A stretch of DNA of 64,000 bases from Ruminococcus sp. FMBCY1 (GCF_023921805.1 NZ_CP074197.1:1984001-2048000); one strand, 5' to 3'; shown: positions 34,473 through 43,630, numbered from the stretch's first letter. Notes: generated by a model not told the origin, from the letters alone. Program-made: numbers and translations.

Positions 34473-36791
34473 ATGGAGGCAAAAAAAGCTCTGGTTCGCA
34501 AAAATTTTGATGGCTCGGCTGAATTTGCAAGAACGGTGATTACAAACATAGTATATTTTGTCAGCGGTGTTCTTGTGTCAAAGGGGGCAATGCTTGGAAA
34601 TCTATCTCCTTTCGGAGCGTCTTTTGCGGCGGCTGTACCAAAAAAATATTTGCTGTCGGCACTTGCAGGCACAGGGCTTGGCTATATTTTGCTTACGCCC
34701 TCGGACAGTTTCAGGTACATAGCTGTTGTGGTTGCGATAGGAGGTATAAGGTGGCTTACAAGCGATATAAAAAGGGTGAAGAACAGCGCACTTTTTGCTC
34801 CGCTTGTTGCATTTTTGCCTATTCTTGCAACGGGTGTTGTACTCACATTTGTCAGCACAAGCACGCTTTCCTCGCTTACCGACTGCATTATCGAGGCGGT
34901 GCTTGCAGGTACGGCGGCTTATTTTTTCAGCAGTACGGTAAGGCTTTCAACCGAAAGACGCAGTATTGCCGCATTTTCCCAACAGGAAACCGCAAGTCTT
35001 GTGCTTACAGGCTGTGTTTTAATGCTATCGTTCGGCAGTGTTGCCATTGAGGGCATTTCTGTCGGCAGAATACTTGCCGTTCTTGTTACCTTGCTTTGTG
35101 CAAGATACGGGGGTGTTGCAGGCGGTTCGGTCTGCGGAATTGCAACGGGAGCAATATTCAGTATTGCAAGCAGAAATCAAGGTTTTATCTGCGGAGGATA
35201 CGCATTTGGCGGACTTATGGCAGGATTGTTTTCGACTGTCGGCAAATTTGCCTGCGTAATAGCGTTTATGATTTCCGATGCGGTTATGTGCCTTGCTTTC
35301 AGCGACAGGGTGGCTCTTGCCGAGGTACTTATAGAAAGTTTTACGGCGTCTGTCATTTTTATGATTTTGCCCAAAGAAGTAGGTAATTTTATTGCACCTG
35401 TTTTTTCTCATGAAAAAAATGCTTCTCTCGGTGAAACTTTGAGGAAAAATGTGGTTATGAGGCTTGATTTTGCCTCAAAAGCCATTAATAATGTTAAAAA
35501 CGATGTCAACGGAGTATCCGACAGACTTAAAAGGCTGTATTCGCCCACACTTGATATGGTATGCGACAATGTCAGAAAAAATGTCTGTTCAGGCTGTGGA
35601 TTAAAAGTTTACTGTCACGATAAACAGGAGGGAGTGACCTATGATGATTTTCGCCGCCTTGAGGAAAGGCTTGAACAACAGGGAAGAGTGAGTGAAAACG
35701 ATATTGAGGAGGTCTTTGTCAAAAAGTGCTGCAAAAAGCGTGAGATAGCCGACAGTATGAACAGCAATTACAGGGAATATATTTCTTGTCTGGAGGCTCA
35801 ACGCAGGGTAGATGATGTACGCAGTGTCGTTGCGGGACAATTCTCGGGAATCGGGGATATTTTATCCGATTTATCTGATGAATTTAAAAGCGCAATGAAA
35901 TGTGACACCGAGGCGGCAGAAAGGGTAATTTCCGCTTTGTCGGCTGTCGGAATTATTCCCATGGAATGTATTTGCCTTATAACTTCGGGCGGAAGAATGA
36001 ATGTTGAACTTTCAATTTCTCCCAAATCAAAGCGCTTTTCAAAAGGACAGTTAATGCGTGAAATTTCAAAATGCTGCGGCAGAAGATTTGATTTGCCTCT
36101 TATTACCAAAGAGGGCGGCAGTATAATGGCAAAATTCTGCGAAATGCCTGTTTACGATGTGGAAATAGGTACGGAACAGCATATTGCAAATCGTGGCAAA
36201 CTTTGCGGCGACTGCCTTAATTATTTTAACGACGGCACAGGCAATACTTATGCCATTGTGTGTGACGGTATGGGCACAGGCGGCAGAGCGGCGGTTGACG
36301 GCAATATGGCAACTTCTATTATGACAAGACTTCTAAAGTCCGGACTTACCCCGGAAAGCTCACTGCAGATTGTAAATTCCGCACTTATGGTAAAGAGCGA
36401 GGACGAATCGCTTTCAACCGTAGATGTGGCAAAAATAGATTTGTACAGCGGAAGAGTAACTCTTAACAAAGCAGGTGCACCGCTTACCTATATAAAGAAA
36501 AACGGCAGAGTGATTGCAAAAGAAATGCCGTCACTTCCTGCCGGAATACTCAACAATATTAAATTTTCGACCGATACGGTCAACTTGACAACAGGAGATG
36601 TGGTGGTTATGGTGTCTGACGGTGTATTATCAGGTAACGAAAAATGGCTTGAAAATCTTATAAGAACATGGAACAAGGGCAGCACACAGGAACTTGCGCA
36701 GGCGGTTGTTGCGGAAGCAATAAAGCACCGCAATGACGGTCACGATGACGACATTACGGTGCTTGCTGTAAAATTGACTGATAACGAATAA
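34473..36791 (+). CDS. spoIIE: Stage II sporulation protein E (PP2C-type phosphatase)
   Basis: About 772 residues. The N-terminal 310 residues are about ten membrane helices; a central regulatory region with Cys-rich CSGCGLKVYC follows; the C-terminal 200 residues form a PP2C phosphatase with metal-binding Asp in VCDGMGTGGRAA and DDDITVL at the end. SpoIIE dephosphorylates SpoIIAA to release sigma-F in the forespore and helps place the asymmetric septum. The ATG at 34473 was chosen because AAAGGATG lies at proper spacing; a longer in-frame start at 34395 has no ribosome site. Confidence 0.93.
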   Translation: MEAKKALVRKNFDGSAEFARTVITNIVYFVSGVLVSKGAMLGNLSPFGASFAAAVPKKYLLSALAGTGLGYILLTPSDSFRYIAVVVAIGGIRWLTSDIKRVKNSALFAPLVAFLPILATGVVLTFVSTSTLSSLTDCIIEAVLAGTAAYFFSSTVRLSTERRSIAAFSQQETASLVLTGCVLMLSFGSVAIEGISVGRILAVLVTLLCARYGGVAGGSVCGIATGAIFSIASRNQGFICGGYAFGGLMAGLFSTVGKFACVIAFMISDAVMCLAFSDRVALAEVLIESFTASVIFMILPKEVGNFIAPVFSHEKNASLGETLRKNVVMRLDFASKAINNVKNDVNGVSDRLKRLYSPTLDMVCDNVRKNVCSGCGLKVYCHDKQEGVTYDDFRRLEERLEQQGRVSENDIEEVFVKKCCKKREIADSMNSNYREYISCLEAQRRVDDVRSVVAGQFSGIGDILSDLSDEFKSAMKCDTEAAERVISALSAVGIIPMECICLITSGGRMNVELSISPKSKRFSKGQLMREISKCCGRRFDLPLITKEGGSIMAKFCEMPVYDVEIGTEQHIANRGKLCGDCLNYFNDGTGNTYAIVCDGMGTGGRAAVDGNMATSIMTRLLKSGLTPESSLQIVNSALMVKSEDESLSTVDVAKIDLYSGRVTLNKAGAPLTYIKKNGRVIAKEMPSLPAGILNNIKFSTDTVNLTTGDVVVMVSDGVLSGNEKWLENLIRTWNKGSTQELAQAVVAEAIKHRNDGHDDDITVLAVKLTDNE

Positions 36792-38111
36792 TCAGAAATC
36801 AACTGTTCCGATGTAAAGCGGAATGTTGCTTTCGTTATCTATAAGCATAAATATGAACGGACGGTCAAACTTTAGAGTGCTGTCGGCTGTTTTGGAGTCG
36901 GATTTAAGTGTGTTTGCGGTAACTGTTGCTTTAACGCTTTCACTGCCGCCGATACCTGCTGAATTTACGGTAACAGACGGCTGAATTTCGGAAATATCAT
37001 TTACGAAAAGGTCATCTGAAAGAGTGATATTTGAAAGGTTAATGCTGTCGGTAAATATATCCGCAAGGCCGCAATCCTCAAGTTCGGATTTAAGGCTTGT
37101 AGGTTTGCCGTCTGACTTTATACTGAATTCGGGAACAGAGGCATTTGTAAGAGATGTTATTTTAAAGCTGTCGAGCATATCGGAATACTCAAGATATGTC
37201 ATTGAGGATATGTAGCTTTCAAGCGAAGTATCCTCATTTGGCATAATTGCAACAAATTTTACAGGTGTGTTGCGCATATATTTTATAATGCCCTGCGCTT
37301 TGTCTGTATGAATATAATTTTCTGCAGAGGTCATATATTTTACTGTTTTTTCGCCGCTTTCGGAGTAAAAAGTACCGTCCGCAACAGCGTCTTTTTCGTA
37401 AGCGTTAAGCCATTCGTCATATATATCCGATGTGCTTGTACAGAAAAGGTTATTTGAGTTGTCAAGAGAAGTCACGGCATTTCCGCCGAGTACGGAATTA
37501 ACCTTTTTAACTGCGTTTTCATCTGAAAATACAAATCTGAAAATATTTGATCCGTAAAAGTCAGCGTTTGCCTTCAGAAAATTCTTTCTTATATCAACCG
37601 TGTCGTTAAAAAACATTGATTGATTAAGTTTTACATAAGCTTTTTCTGAATTTTTATCGTTTTCATCTGTATTTGTGCCGTCAGAAGAAAAGGCTTTAAG
37701 TCTGCTCTGAAAATATGACGAACATTGATTTTCGGAATCAAGTACAAGCTCATCACTCAGCGCATTGACAATATTTGTCTGGCTTTGTTTTGCGGCACCG
37801 TTTGCAAGTAATCCGAGTGTGAGAGCAGTATTGGCAGGCGCAAACACAAAACTCTTTTTATCGGAATTGTTTTTGTAATAGTTACGGAAAAGTTTTAATT
37901 CAAAATCACTTACTTCGCTTGAGTAAGAATTATATTCCGTAGGAGCGCTAACTGCTCCATCGGAATAATTAAATGTGGTTTCAGTATCGCTGTTTCTTTC
38001 AACATTTTTTGAAAGATTTTCCTTGTCTGAAAAACTGTCTGCACTTGAGCAGGCTGTAAATGTTACTGCGATTAAGCCTGCGCAAAGCAGGGCTGATATA
38101 GTTCTTTTCAT
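36792..38111 (-). CDS. Secreted serpin (serine protease inhibitor) lipoprotein
   Basis: A 439-residue serpin exported as a lipoprotein (signal peptide then T-F-T-A-C-S, Cys about 21). Family segments: FVFAPANTALTLGLLANGAA (helix B), PVKFVAIMPNED (strand 6B region), and the C-terminal DRPFIFMLIDNESNIPLYIG. The reactive loop lies between VNSAGIGG and FDRPF; either reasonable alignment puts Lys at P1 (TLK-S or DSK-T), predicting inhibition of trypsin-like proteases. Gut Eubacterium/Ruminococcus species are known to secrete serpins acting on host proteases. It neighbours a glycosyltransferase gene with which it has no obvious link. Confidence 0.85.
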   Translation of the reverse strand: MKRTISALLCAGLIAVTFTACSSADSFSDKENLSKNVERNSDTETTFNYSDGAVSAPTEYNSYSSEVSDFELKLFRNYYKNNSDKKSFVFAPANTALTLGLLANGAAKQSQTNIVNALSDELVLDSENQCSSYFQSRLKAFSSDGTNTDENDKNSEKAYVKLNQSMFFNDTVDIRKNFLKANADFYGSNIFRFVFSDENAVKKVNSVLGGNAVTSLDNSNNLFCTSTSDIYDEWLNAYEKDAVADGTFYSESGEKTVKYMTSAENYIHTDKAQGIIKYMRNTPVKFVAIMPNEDTSLESYISSMTYLEYSDMLDSFKITSLTNASVPEFSIKSDGKPTSLKSELEDCGLADIFTDSINLSNITLSDDLFVNDISEIQPSVTVNSAGIGGSESVKATVTANTLKSDSKTADSTLKFDRPFIFMLIDNESNIPLYIGTVDF

Positions 38112-38131
38112 TTATTTGAACGGTCCTTTCG

Positions 38132-39256
38132 TTAATCTTCATTGACGAGCTTTTTAGCGAGGTCATAAATTTTTTCTGCCGAATTTTCTTGTGCAAGATT
38201 GCCGCAAAACCTTTTCATTTCGGCAAGTTTGTCCGGATTGCCGAGAAGTCTGCAAACCTGTTCGGCACCGTTTAATTTATCAAGCATAATTGCGGCACCC
38301 GTTTTTACAAGAAATTCTGCATTATCACGCTCTTGTCCGGGAAAAGCATTGTAAATTGCAAGTGGAAGTCGGCAAGCAAGACTTTCGGTAACTGTAAGTC
38401 CGCCGGGTTTTGTTACGATGAGGTCGGATATATGCATATAATCCTCAACATTGTCAACAAAGTACAGAAGTTTTGTGCAGTCCTGGGCATTAAGTTCTTC
38501 CATTACTTCTTTAAGATGTGTATAAAGGTGCTTGTTTCTTCCTGTAATTACGATAAATTGAATTTGCTTTTTCTGCAAAACAAGGCTTTTATAAAATTTT
38601 AATACGCTTGTAACGCCGAAAGAGCCTGCCATAAGCAAAACAGTCGGAATGTTGGGGTCAAGTCCCTCTCTTTTACAGATTTCAGCTTTATCAAACGGCT
38701 CGGAAAATCTGTCAAAAATCGGGATGCCGAGCGGATAAATTATATTTTTATCTACATCATATTCGTTGACTAATTTTTCCGCCATTTGAGGTTCGGCAAG
38801 TACATAAGCGTCAATGTTCGGTACAAAATATGTGCGGTGTGCATCATAGTCTGTTATAAGGCTGATTGCTTTTGCACTGATTTTGCCCTTTCTTCTCAAT
38901 CTTGATACCATCGTTGTAATAAACGGGTGGCACATAATGATAACATCGGGATTAAACTCATCTATAATGCTCAAAAGCTTGTTTGACATTGCGGTATTTG
39001 ATTTCATAACTGCGTCATAGACTATGGTTTTGCGGTCTGTTACTTTGTAGCACACACCGTAAACCTTCGGAATTTTTGTAGCCATAAAGTGATAACCGCC
39101 GCAGACTGTTTTGTCATAAACTTTGCCGATTGCTTTTAATGCGTCAACGACCTTTACCTCATTGTTTGCATCGAGCGCTTTTATTTTGGCGTCAAGTGCG
39201 GCAGCGGCTCTTTTGTGCCCGCCGCCTGTTGAGGCGGTAAAAATCAATATTTTCAT
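38132..39256 (-). CDS. Diacylglycerol glucosyltransferase-like glycosyltransferase (MGDG synthase/UgtP family)
   Basis: A 374-residue GT-B enzyme of family GT28. N-terminal LIFTASTGGGHKRAA is the glycine-rich acceptor-side loop of MGDG synthases and UgtP; the C-terminal TKPGGLTVTESLACRLP binds the nucleotide sugar. The likely role is to add glucose or galactose to diacylglycerol, making membrane glycolipid or a lipoteichoic acid anchor, working at the inner face of the membrane. The ATG at 39256 follows GGAGCT; an ATG five codons upstream is less well placed. Confidence 0.85.
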   Translation of the reverse strand: MKILIFTASTGGGHKRAAAALDAKIKALDANNEVKVVDALKAIGKVYDKTVCGGYHFMATKIPKVYGVCYKVTDRKTIVYDAVMKSNTAMSNKLLSIIDEFNPDVIIMCHPFITTMVSRLRRKGKISAKAISLITDYDAHRTYFVPNIDAYVLAEPQMAEKLVNEYDVDKNIIYPLGIPIFDRFSEPFDKAEICKREGLDPNIPTVLLMAGSFGVTSVLKFYKSLVLQKKQIQFIVITGRNKHLYTHLKEVMEELNAQDCTKLLYFVDNVEDYMHISDLIVTKPGGLTVTESLACRLPLAIYNAFPGQERDNAEFLVKTGAAIMLDKLNGAEQVCRLLGNPDKLAEMKRFCGNLAQENSAEKIYDLAKKLVNED

Positions 39257-39469
39257 AATAAAAAGCTCCATTAAATATTAATGTCTGTAAACTATATTAT
39301 ATCGTTAATATAAACAATTTTCAACCGAAAAGTAAAAAAAGATTAATAAATAATTTTTTGCAATAAATATTTGTCACAAAAATGTAGCATTGCATAAAAA
39401 TTAAGGCTGAAAGTATAATTAAAATTTGGGAATTATTTTAGGATGATTTTTGAAATTATGTCTTTATTT

Positions 39470-39502
39470 TTACCAAAAAGTGTAGTAAAATTATATTGGT
39501 AA
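39470..39502. promoter_or_regulatory. Inverted repeat TTACCAA...TTGGTAA before the VanW gene
   Basis: Perfect 7-bp arms at 39470-39476 and 39496-39502, 55 bp before the start codon. Operator or leader hairpin; the surrounding 39257-39556 gap is otherwise AT-rich with nothing recognised. Confidence 0.35.
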
Positions 39503-39556
39503 CATACATAATAAAGAAATTGTAAATGTTCATTTCCCAAACGGAGGAATTTTTTA

Positions 39557-41356
39557 ATGGTCGATTATGACAAGGATTTTATTTTTTACAATGATTCGGA
39601 CGATGAACTTGTAGATGTTTCAAACGGTATTAAGACTGCCGAAGAATCTGCAAATTCTAAAAAAGGCGCAAAACATTCACCTTCGGGCGCTCACCATTAT
39701 GCAGGTGTGTTTTCTTACGAAGATGAAAACAAACGCAAAAAGAAAAAAGAAAATAAAAAGTCTGAACCAAAGGAAAAAAACGATAATAAAGACAATAAAA
39801 AAGACGGCAAAAAAAGTAATAAGAAAAAAATTATTATTGCAAGCTGCGCAGCCGGTGCGGTAGTTATCGGTATTGCCGTTGCGGGTGTGGTTATGCTTAT
39901 GCCAAGCAAAAACGGACAGACTACTGTCGATAATCTTGGCTTGGGATTCCATTTTTCCGATGATGCACAGGTGTCGGGAATTTCACTTGCGGGCAAAACT
40001 TATGATGAGGCGCTCAAACTTTTGACTTCAAAGCAGGAGTCGTTTATAACTCCTGTTTCAATTTCTGTAAAGGCGAAAGAAAAGACATACACAATTACAC
40101 AGAAAGACTTAAAATATACATACAATACAGAGAGTGTTCTTACACAGCTTAAGAATGACGAACTTAACAAAGAAAGTTCGGGCAAAACCGCAAAGACATA
40201 TACTGTCGTTGCCACTTGCACAGATGATTCTATCAAGAGCAATGCCGAAAAGATTAAAAAAGAAGTTGATGTAAAGGCGACAAATGCCCGTGTTTCTGAA
40301 TTTAATCCGTATGACGGTGACAACAGATTTAAATATGCCGATGCCGAAAAAGGTGCGGAGCTTGACGAAAAAGACCTTGTTACACAGCTTTCGTCAGCTA
40401 TAAAAAGCGGTACGGGCACAATGGCACTCAATGCTGTAGTTAAAGATGTTGACGCAGATATTTCTCTTGATATGGTTAAGAAAAATATTGTGAAGCTTTC
40501 TACATACGAAACCGTTTCTTACAACAGCGCAAACGGTAATTCAAATATGAAAACTGCGCTTGAGGCTTGCAACGGTTCTGTACTTGAACCGGGGGAAGTA
40601 TGGTCGTTTAACGAATGCACAGGCGATTCAAACCTTTCTGAAAACGGTTACAAGCCTGCAGGTGTGATTGCAGACGGTAAACTTGTGCAGGGCAACGGCG
40701 GCGGAATTTGTCAGGCAAGTTCAACTATTTATAATGCCGCAATAAGAGCAAATGTTGAGATTGAGGAAAGATACTGCCACCTTTGGGCATCCGATTATGT
40801 TCCTACAGGTCTTGACGCAACAATTGATTATCCTAACCTTGACCTTAAGTTCTCTAATCAGACAGATTACCAGATGTTTATAGAATGTAGAATGGACGGT
40901 ACAACGCTTTCTGCTACATTTTGGGGATGGCAAAGTCCTGATTATGATGAAATAAGAACAGAAAATGAAATCGGCTCTACAAGCGGAAAAGAATTTTCTG
41001 CAAGAGCGTGGAGAGTATATTATAAGGACGGCAAAGAAGTTGACCGTGAGGAACTCCCGTCATCAACTTATGAGAGCAGCGGCGGTATTGGCGGCGGCTC
41101 TGCCGACGGCGACGACGGTGTAGTTTCAAGACCGAGCAATAATAACTCGAACTCTTCTGACAATAACTCATCTTCAAACAATAACTCGTCATCACAGGTT
41201 ACACCTGATGTACCTACCCCGGCTCCGGAGCCTGCTCCGCAGCCTGATCCGGAACCTACTGTAACTCCCGAACCCGATCCGGAACCGACTCCTGCTCCGA
41301 CAGAACCGGAACCCGATCCGGAACCTACTCCGACAGAACCGGAAGTTACCGAATAA
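39557..41356 (+). CDS. VanW-family membrane-anchored cell-wall protein
   Basis: A 599-residue protein. Residues 1-92 are cytoplasmic and very Lys-rich; one membrane helix at about 93-118 makes it a type II protein. Outside are a PG-binding_4 domain (about 140-300) and a VanW domain (about 320-470, with SFNECTG, GNGGGICQASSTIYNAA and EERYCHLW). The tail (about 515-599) is low complexity: Ser/Asn-rich, then Pro-Glu-Pro-Thr repeats, probably a wall-spanning spacer. VanW domains occur in vancomycin clusters and in many wall proteins, but their function is unknown. Confidence 0.88.
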   Translation: MVDYDKDFIFYNDSDDELVDVSNGIKTAEESANSKKGAKHSPSGAHHYAGVFSYEDENKRKKKKENKKSEPKEKNDNKDNKKDGKKSNKKKIIIASCAAGAVVIGIAVAGVVMLMPSKNGQTTVDNLGLGFHFSDDAQVSGISLAGKTYDEALKLLTSKQESFITPVSISVKAKEKTYTITQKDLKYTYNTESVLTQLKNDELNKESSGKTAKTYTVVATCTDDSIKSNAEKIKKEVDVKATNARVSEFNPYDGDNRFKYADAEKGAELDEKDLVTQLSSAIKSGTGTMALNAVVKDVDADISLDMVKKNIVKLSTYETVSYNSANGNSNMKTALEACNGSVLEPGEVWSFNECTGDSNLSENGYKPAGVIADGKLVQGNGGGICQASSTIYNAAIRANVEIEERYCHLWASDYVPTGLDATIDYPNLDLKFSNQTDYQMFIECRMDGTTLSATFWGWQSPDYDEIRTENEIGSTSGKEFSARAWRVYYKDGKEVDREELPSSTYESSGGIGGGSADGDDGVVSRPSNNNSNSSDNNSSSNNNSSSQVTPDVPTPAPEPAPQPDPEPTVTPEPDPEPTPAPTEPEPDPEPTPTEPEVTE

Positions 41357-41416
41357 TTTATAAAAAATCCTCCGTACATTTGTGCGGAGGTAAAATTTTA
41401 GAAAAGAGGTGTAGTG

Positions 41417-41665
41417 ATGCCGTATTCTGTAGAGATAGATTTGCACGGTCACACCGTGGAAAGTGCGGGAAAAGTTTTAACGCAAAGATTAAAGCAATTG
41501 CCGAATGATGTGCGTGAAGTTACCGTTTTGCACGGATTTCACGGCGGAACTGCACTGCGAGATATGGTGCGCAGATATAAAAATCCGAAAATAGAGAGAA
41601 AAATTCTCGGACTGAATCAAGGCGAAACCATATTTGTGATTGTTCCGTATAATAAAGAAAGGTGA
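41417..41665 (+). CDS. Small Smr-domain protein
   Basis: An 82-residue stand-alone Smr domain (the C-terminal part of MutS2), a family with nicking endonuclease or RNA-nuclease activity. Hallmarks: IDLHGHTVESA at the start and LHGFHGGTALRDMVR (the H-G-x-G-G-x-L-R catalytic loop). The second of two adjacent start codons (ATG 41417, after GTG 41414) is taken, with AGAGGTG upstream. Next to the cupin gene, 9 bp apart. Confidence 0.85.
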   Translation: MPYSVEIDLHGHTVESAGKVLTQRLKQLPNDVREVTVLHGFHGGTALRDMVRRYKNPKIERKILGLNQGETIFVIVPYNKER

Positions 41666-41671
41666 TATGTA

Positions 41672-42004
41672 ATGTATATAGATTTTGACGGTATGCAAAC
41701 AAAGGAACTTCCTAATTTTAAGGGAGGAGAAAAAACTTTCAGAGCCGATATGTTTGATGACGGCGATACCAAAATTATGCGTGGCAGACTTGAAAGCGGT
41801 GCGTCAATCGGACTTCATACTCATGAGGGTAACTGCGAGATTATTTATATTCTTAGCGGCAACGGCAAGGTAAAGTATGATGATACGGAAGAAAAACTTT
41901 CCGCAGGCTCTTGCCATTATTGCCCAAAGGGACACAGCCACAGTTTGATTAATGACGGTGATGAGGACTTAGTCTTTTTTGCCGTAGTGCCTGAATTAAG
42001 GTAA
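41672..42004 (+). CDS. Cupin-domain protein
   Basis: A 110-residue single-domain cupin. Metal-binding motif 1 is in GLHTHEGNCEIIYILSGNG and motif 2 in CHYCPKGHSHSLIN. Small cupins of this type bind a metal and a small ligand; no specific role can be given. It is the last host gene before the prophage, and no host terminator follows it before prophage-like repeats begin. Confidence 0.85.
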   Translation: MYIDFDGMQTKELPNFKGGEKTFRADMFDDGDTKIMRGRLESGASIGLHTHEGNCEIIYILSGNGKVKYDDTEEKLSAGSCHYCPKGHSHSLINDGDEDLVFFAVVPELR

Positions 42005-42076
42005 ATCGAATAAAATATTTGGTGATGCAATGATGATGTTTATTGTAAGTTTTCACATAGAATAGGAAAAAGCGTA

Positions 42077-42290
42077 AAAAGCCGTTAAAAAAAGTTAAAA
42101 GTATAAAAATATAGTAAACAAGCCGTTTTTTAGGTGTAAAAAAAGATTACACTTTGAAAAACGGCTTGTTTTTTCTATTTAGTGCGAAAACGAAAAACGG
42201 AGTAATTAGACTGCTTTGTGGCAGAATGATTACTCCGTAATATTTTAAATATCGGGTGTTTAAAAGCGTTTAAAACGGCTTTAAATCGGC
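42077..42290. repeat. Left-end repeat cluster (AAGCCGTTTT type), candidate transposase sites
   Basis: Four copies of AAGCCGTTTT or close variants: 42079-42088 (AAGCCGTTAA), 42120-42129, 42158-42167 (reverse) and 42272-42281 (reverse). The two middle copies form the arms of a hairpin (about 42117-42172). Clustered short repeats of this sort at the repressor-side end are how MuA-type transposases mark phage ends. The rest of the 42005-42477 gap holds a second hairpin (42195-42235) and no gene. Confidence 0.55.
42195..42235. terminator. Hairpin ACGGAGTAAT / ATTACTCCGT
   Basis: Perfect 10-bp outer stem with an inner CTGC/GCAG pairing, between the end repeats and the repressor gene. No clear T run. 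It could stop transcription running in from the cupin gene or out from the repressor. Confidence 0.45.
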
Positions 42291-42477
42291 TTTTTATTGG
42301 AATTATTCAATAAAACTAATGAATTACTTAAAGCAAATCAAAGGGAAGAAAAATACAATTTAATAGGAACTCACTTCCTATTACGATAAACACTATGTTT
42401 TTAACATTTTAATAGTTTGTTTGTTAATAATCGGTTTATTTAACAGCTTTACATAATTATTTATAAAATGTGTATAT

Positions 42478-43101
42478 TTATTCAAAATCCACTGTGCCTA
42501 TAACTTTGCCTGCACAGCGAATGTCATCATACTCGGCTAATTTGATTGGTTTGTATGCAGGATTGAGGGAAATAAGCTCTCCTTTTCCCATTTGCTTAAC
42601 ATATGAATCACCGTTCAAAATGAAAATTCCGATTTCTCCTTCTAAAATTGAAGGAGATTTTTTTATTAATAGAACATCGTTATCGAAGAATTTAGGCTGC
42701 ATACTATCTCCCCTAACTTTAAGCATAAAATCAGCCTGTTCTGTTAGAGAAGTTTTGGGAATAGTCATCCATTCAACAGGAATATCATCAGACAACCAAT
42801 TACCGGTGCCGGCAGAAGCTCCGGTAATATATAAAGGAATAATTCTGCTTTTTGTTGGTTCTTTTACAACTTGTGATTCCTGCTTTTCAACCTGTTTGGG
42901 CATTTCATCAGTTCTGCCAAGCAGAAAATCTCCTGAAACATTGAAATAATCAGCAAGGATATTTAAGCTATCATACTTTGGAAGTTGTCTTCCGCTTTTC
43001 CAATTACTTATTAAAGATTCAGAAATACCAGTATCTTTTGACATCTGATAAGCTGTAACATTGCAATTTTGTAGTAATTGCTTAAAAATATCACTAAACA
43101 T
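42478..43101 (-). CDS. Phage repressor with LexA-like (S24) cleavage domain
   Basis: A 207-residue lysogeny repressor. N-terminal XRE helix-turn-helix (about residues 17-36, TAYQMSKDTGISESLISNWK). C-terminal S24 peptidase: Ala97-Gly98 cleavage site in GASAGTG, catalytic Ser133 in RGDSMQP and Lys169 in DSYVKQ. RecA-stimulated self-cleavage would link induction to DNA damage. This is unlike the Mu c repressor, which is not LexA-like, and is closer to D3112/lambda-type control. GGAGATG precedes the ATG at 43101. Leftward, divergent from the early genes. Confidence 0.92.
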   Translation of the reverse strand: MFSDIFKQLLQNCNVTAYQMSKDTGISESLISNWKSGRQLPKYDSLNILADYFNVSGDFLLGRTDEMPKQVEKQESQVVKEPTKSRIIPLYITGASAGTGNWLSDDIPVEWMTIPKTSLTEQADFMLKVRGDSMQPKFFDNDVLLIKKSPSILEGEIGIFILNGDSYVKQMGKGELISLNPAYKPIKLAEYDDIRCAGKVIGTVDFE

Positions 43102-43122
43102 TTATGCACATCTCCAAACTTT

Positions 43123-43210
43123 GCAAAAGCGAAGTATTTTATCTTGAATACTTAGCAAATGCGTAGTATAATAATACCATAGTAATTTATTTACTTAATA
43201 ATACCATAGT
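43123..43210. promoter_or_regulatory. Immunity-region operators and early rightward promoter
   Basis: Two pairs of direct repeats. GCAAAAGCGAAGTAT (43123-43137) and GCAAATGCGTAGTAT (43155-43169) are 32 bp apart; TAATAATACCATAGT occurs twice exactly (43169-43183 and 43196-43210), 27 bp apart. A promoter TTGAAT (43144-43149), 17 bp, TATAAT (43167-43172) reads rightward, and the second GCAAATGCG repeat lies across its spacer and -10. The first set would bind the S24 repressor, the second the Cro-like protein, or the reverse. Confidence 0.7.
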
Positions 43211-43238
43211 CATATTTTAAAAACAAGGAGGTATTGCA

Positions 43239-43436
43239 ATGAAAATAGCTGAAAATCTAAAAAAATTCAGAAAACAACAAGGCTTGTCACAAAAAGAGCT
43301 TGCTCAGGTTGTAGGCGTTAATCAAACAATGATTGCTCATATAGAAAACGGTGTAAAAATCCCCTCGCTTGCGGTTAGTCTTGAATTAGCAGCCGCACTC
43401 AACACAACTGTTGATGAGCTTTGCAAGGGGGCATAA
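43239..43436 (+). CDS. Cro/XRE-family regulator (Ner position)
   Basis: A 65-residue single-domain helix-turn-helix protein: FRKQQGLSQKELAQVVGVNQ then MIAHIENGVKIPSL, a plain XRE fold. First gene of the rightward early operon, opposite the repressor, so it probably acts like Cro or Ner in shutting down repressor or early transcription. AAGGAGG ribosome site. Confidence 0.9.
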   Translation: MKIAENLKKFRKQQGLSQKELAQVVGVNQTMIAHIENGVKIPSLAVSLELAAALNTTVDELCKGA

Positions 43437-43438
43437 AA

Positions 43439-43630
43439 ATGATTGGAAAAGTATTTAACAGATACACAGTTTTAGGAAATGTAAATAATCGTGTAATTAT
43501 TGCTCACAATCCAAAAGCGGTTGAGCCTTGGGTTGTATGGTGGCTTGACAGTGACGGTGATCCGTACAGTGGAAGTTACTTCTCCGATCGTGCAGCAGCG
43601 GTCAAGGAATTTATTGCAAGGTCTTTTTAA
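43439..43630 (+). CDS. Small early phage protein, unknown
   Basis: A 63-residue protein with three consecutive aromatic motifs (EPWVVWWLDSDGDPYSGSYF). Not recognised. The ATG at 43439 directly follows the Cro-like gene with AAGGGGG as ribosome site. Confidence 0.65.
   Translation: MIGKVFNRYTVLGNVNNRVIIAHNPKAVEPWVVWWLDSDGDPYSGSYFSDRAAAVKEFIARSF

Noticed and set aside
41200-41356. Tandem repeat-like GAACC/CCGGA region that could be taken for a CRISPR or minisatellite
   Set aside because: It is the in-frame Pro-Glu-Pro-Thr tail of the VanW protein; units are irregular and there are no spacers.
41371-41392. CCTCCGTAC/GTGCGGAGG hairpin after the VanW gene as a terminator
   Set aside because: Stem is good but no U tract follows (TAAAATTTTAG), and the next gene starts within 30 bp.
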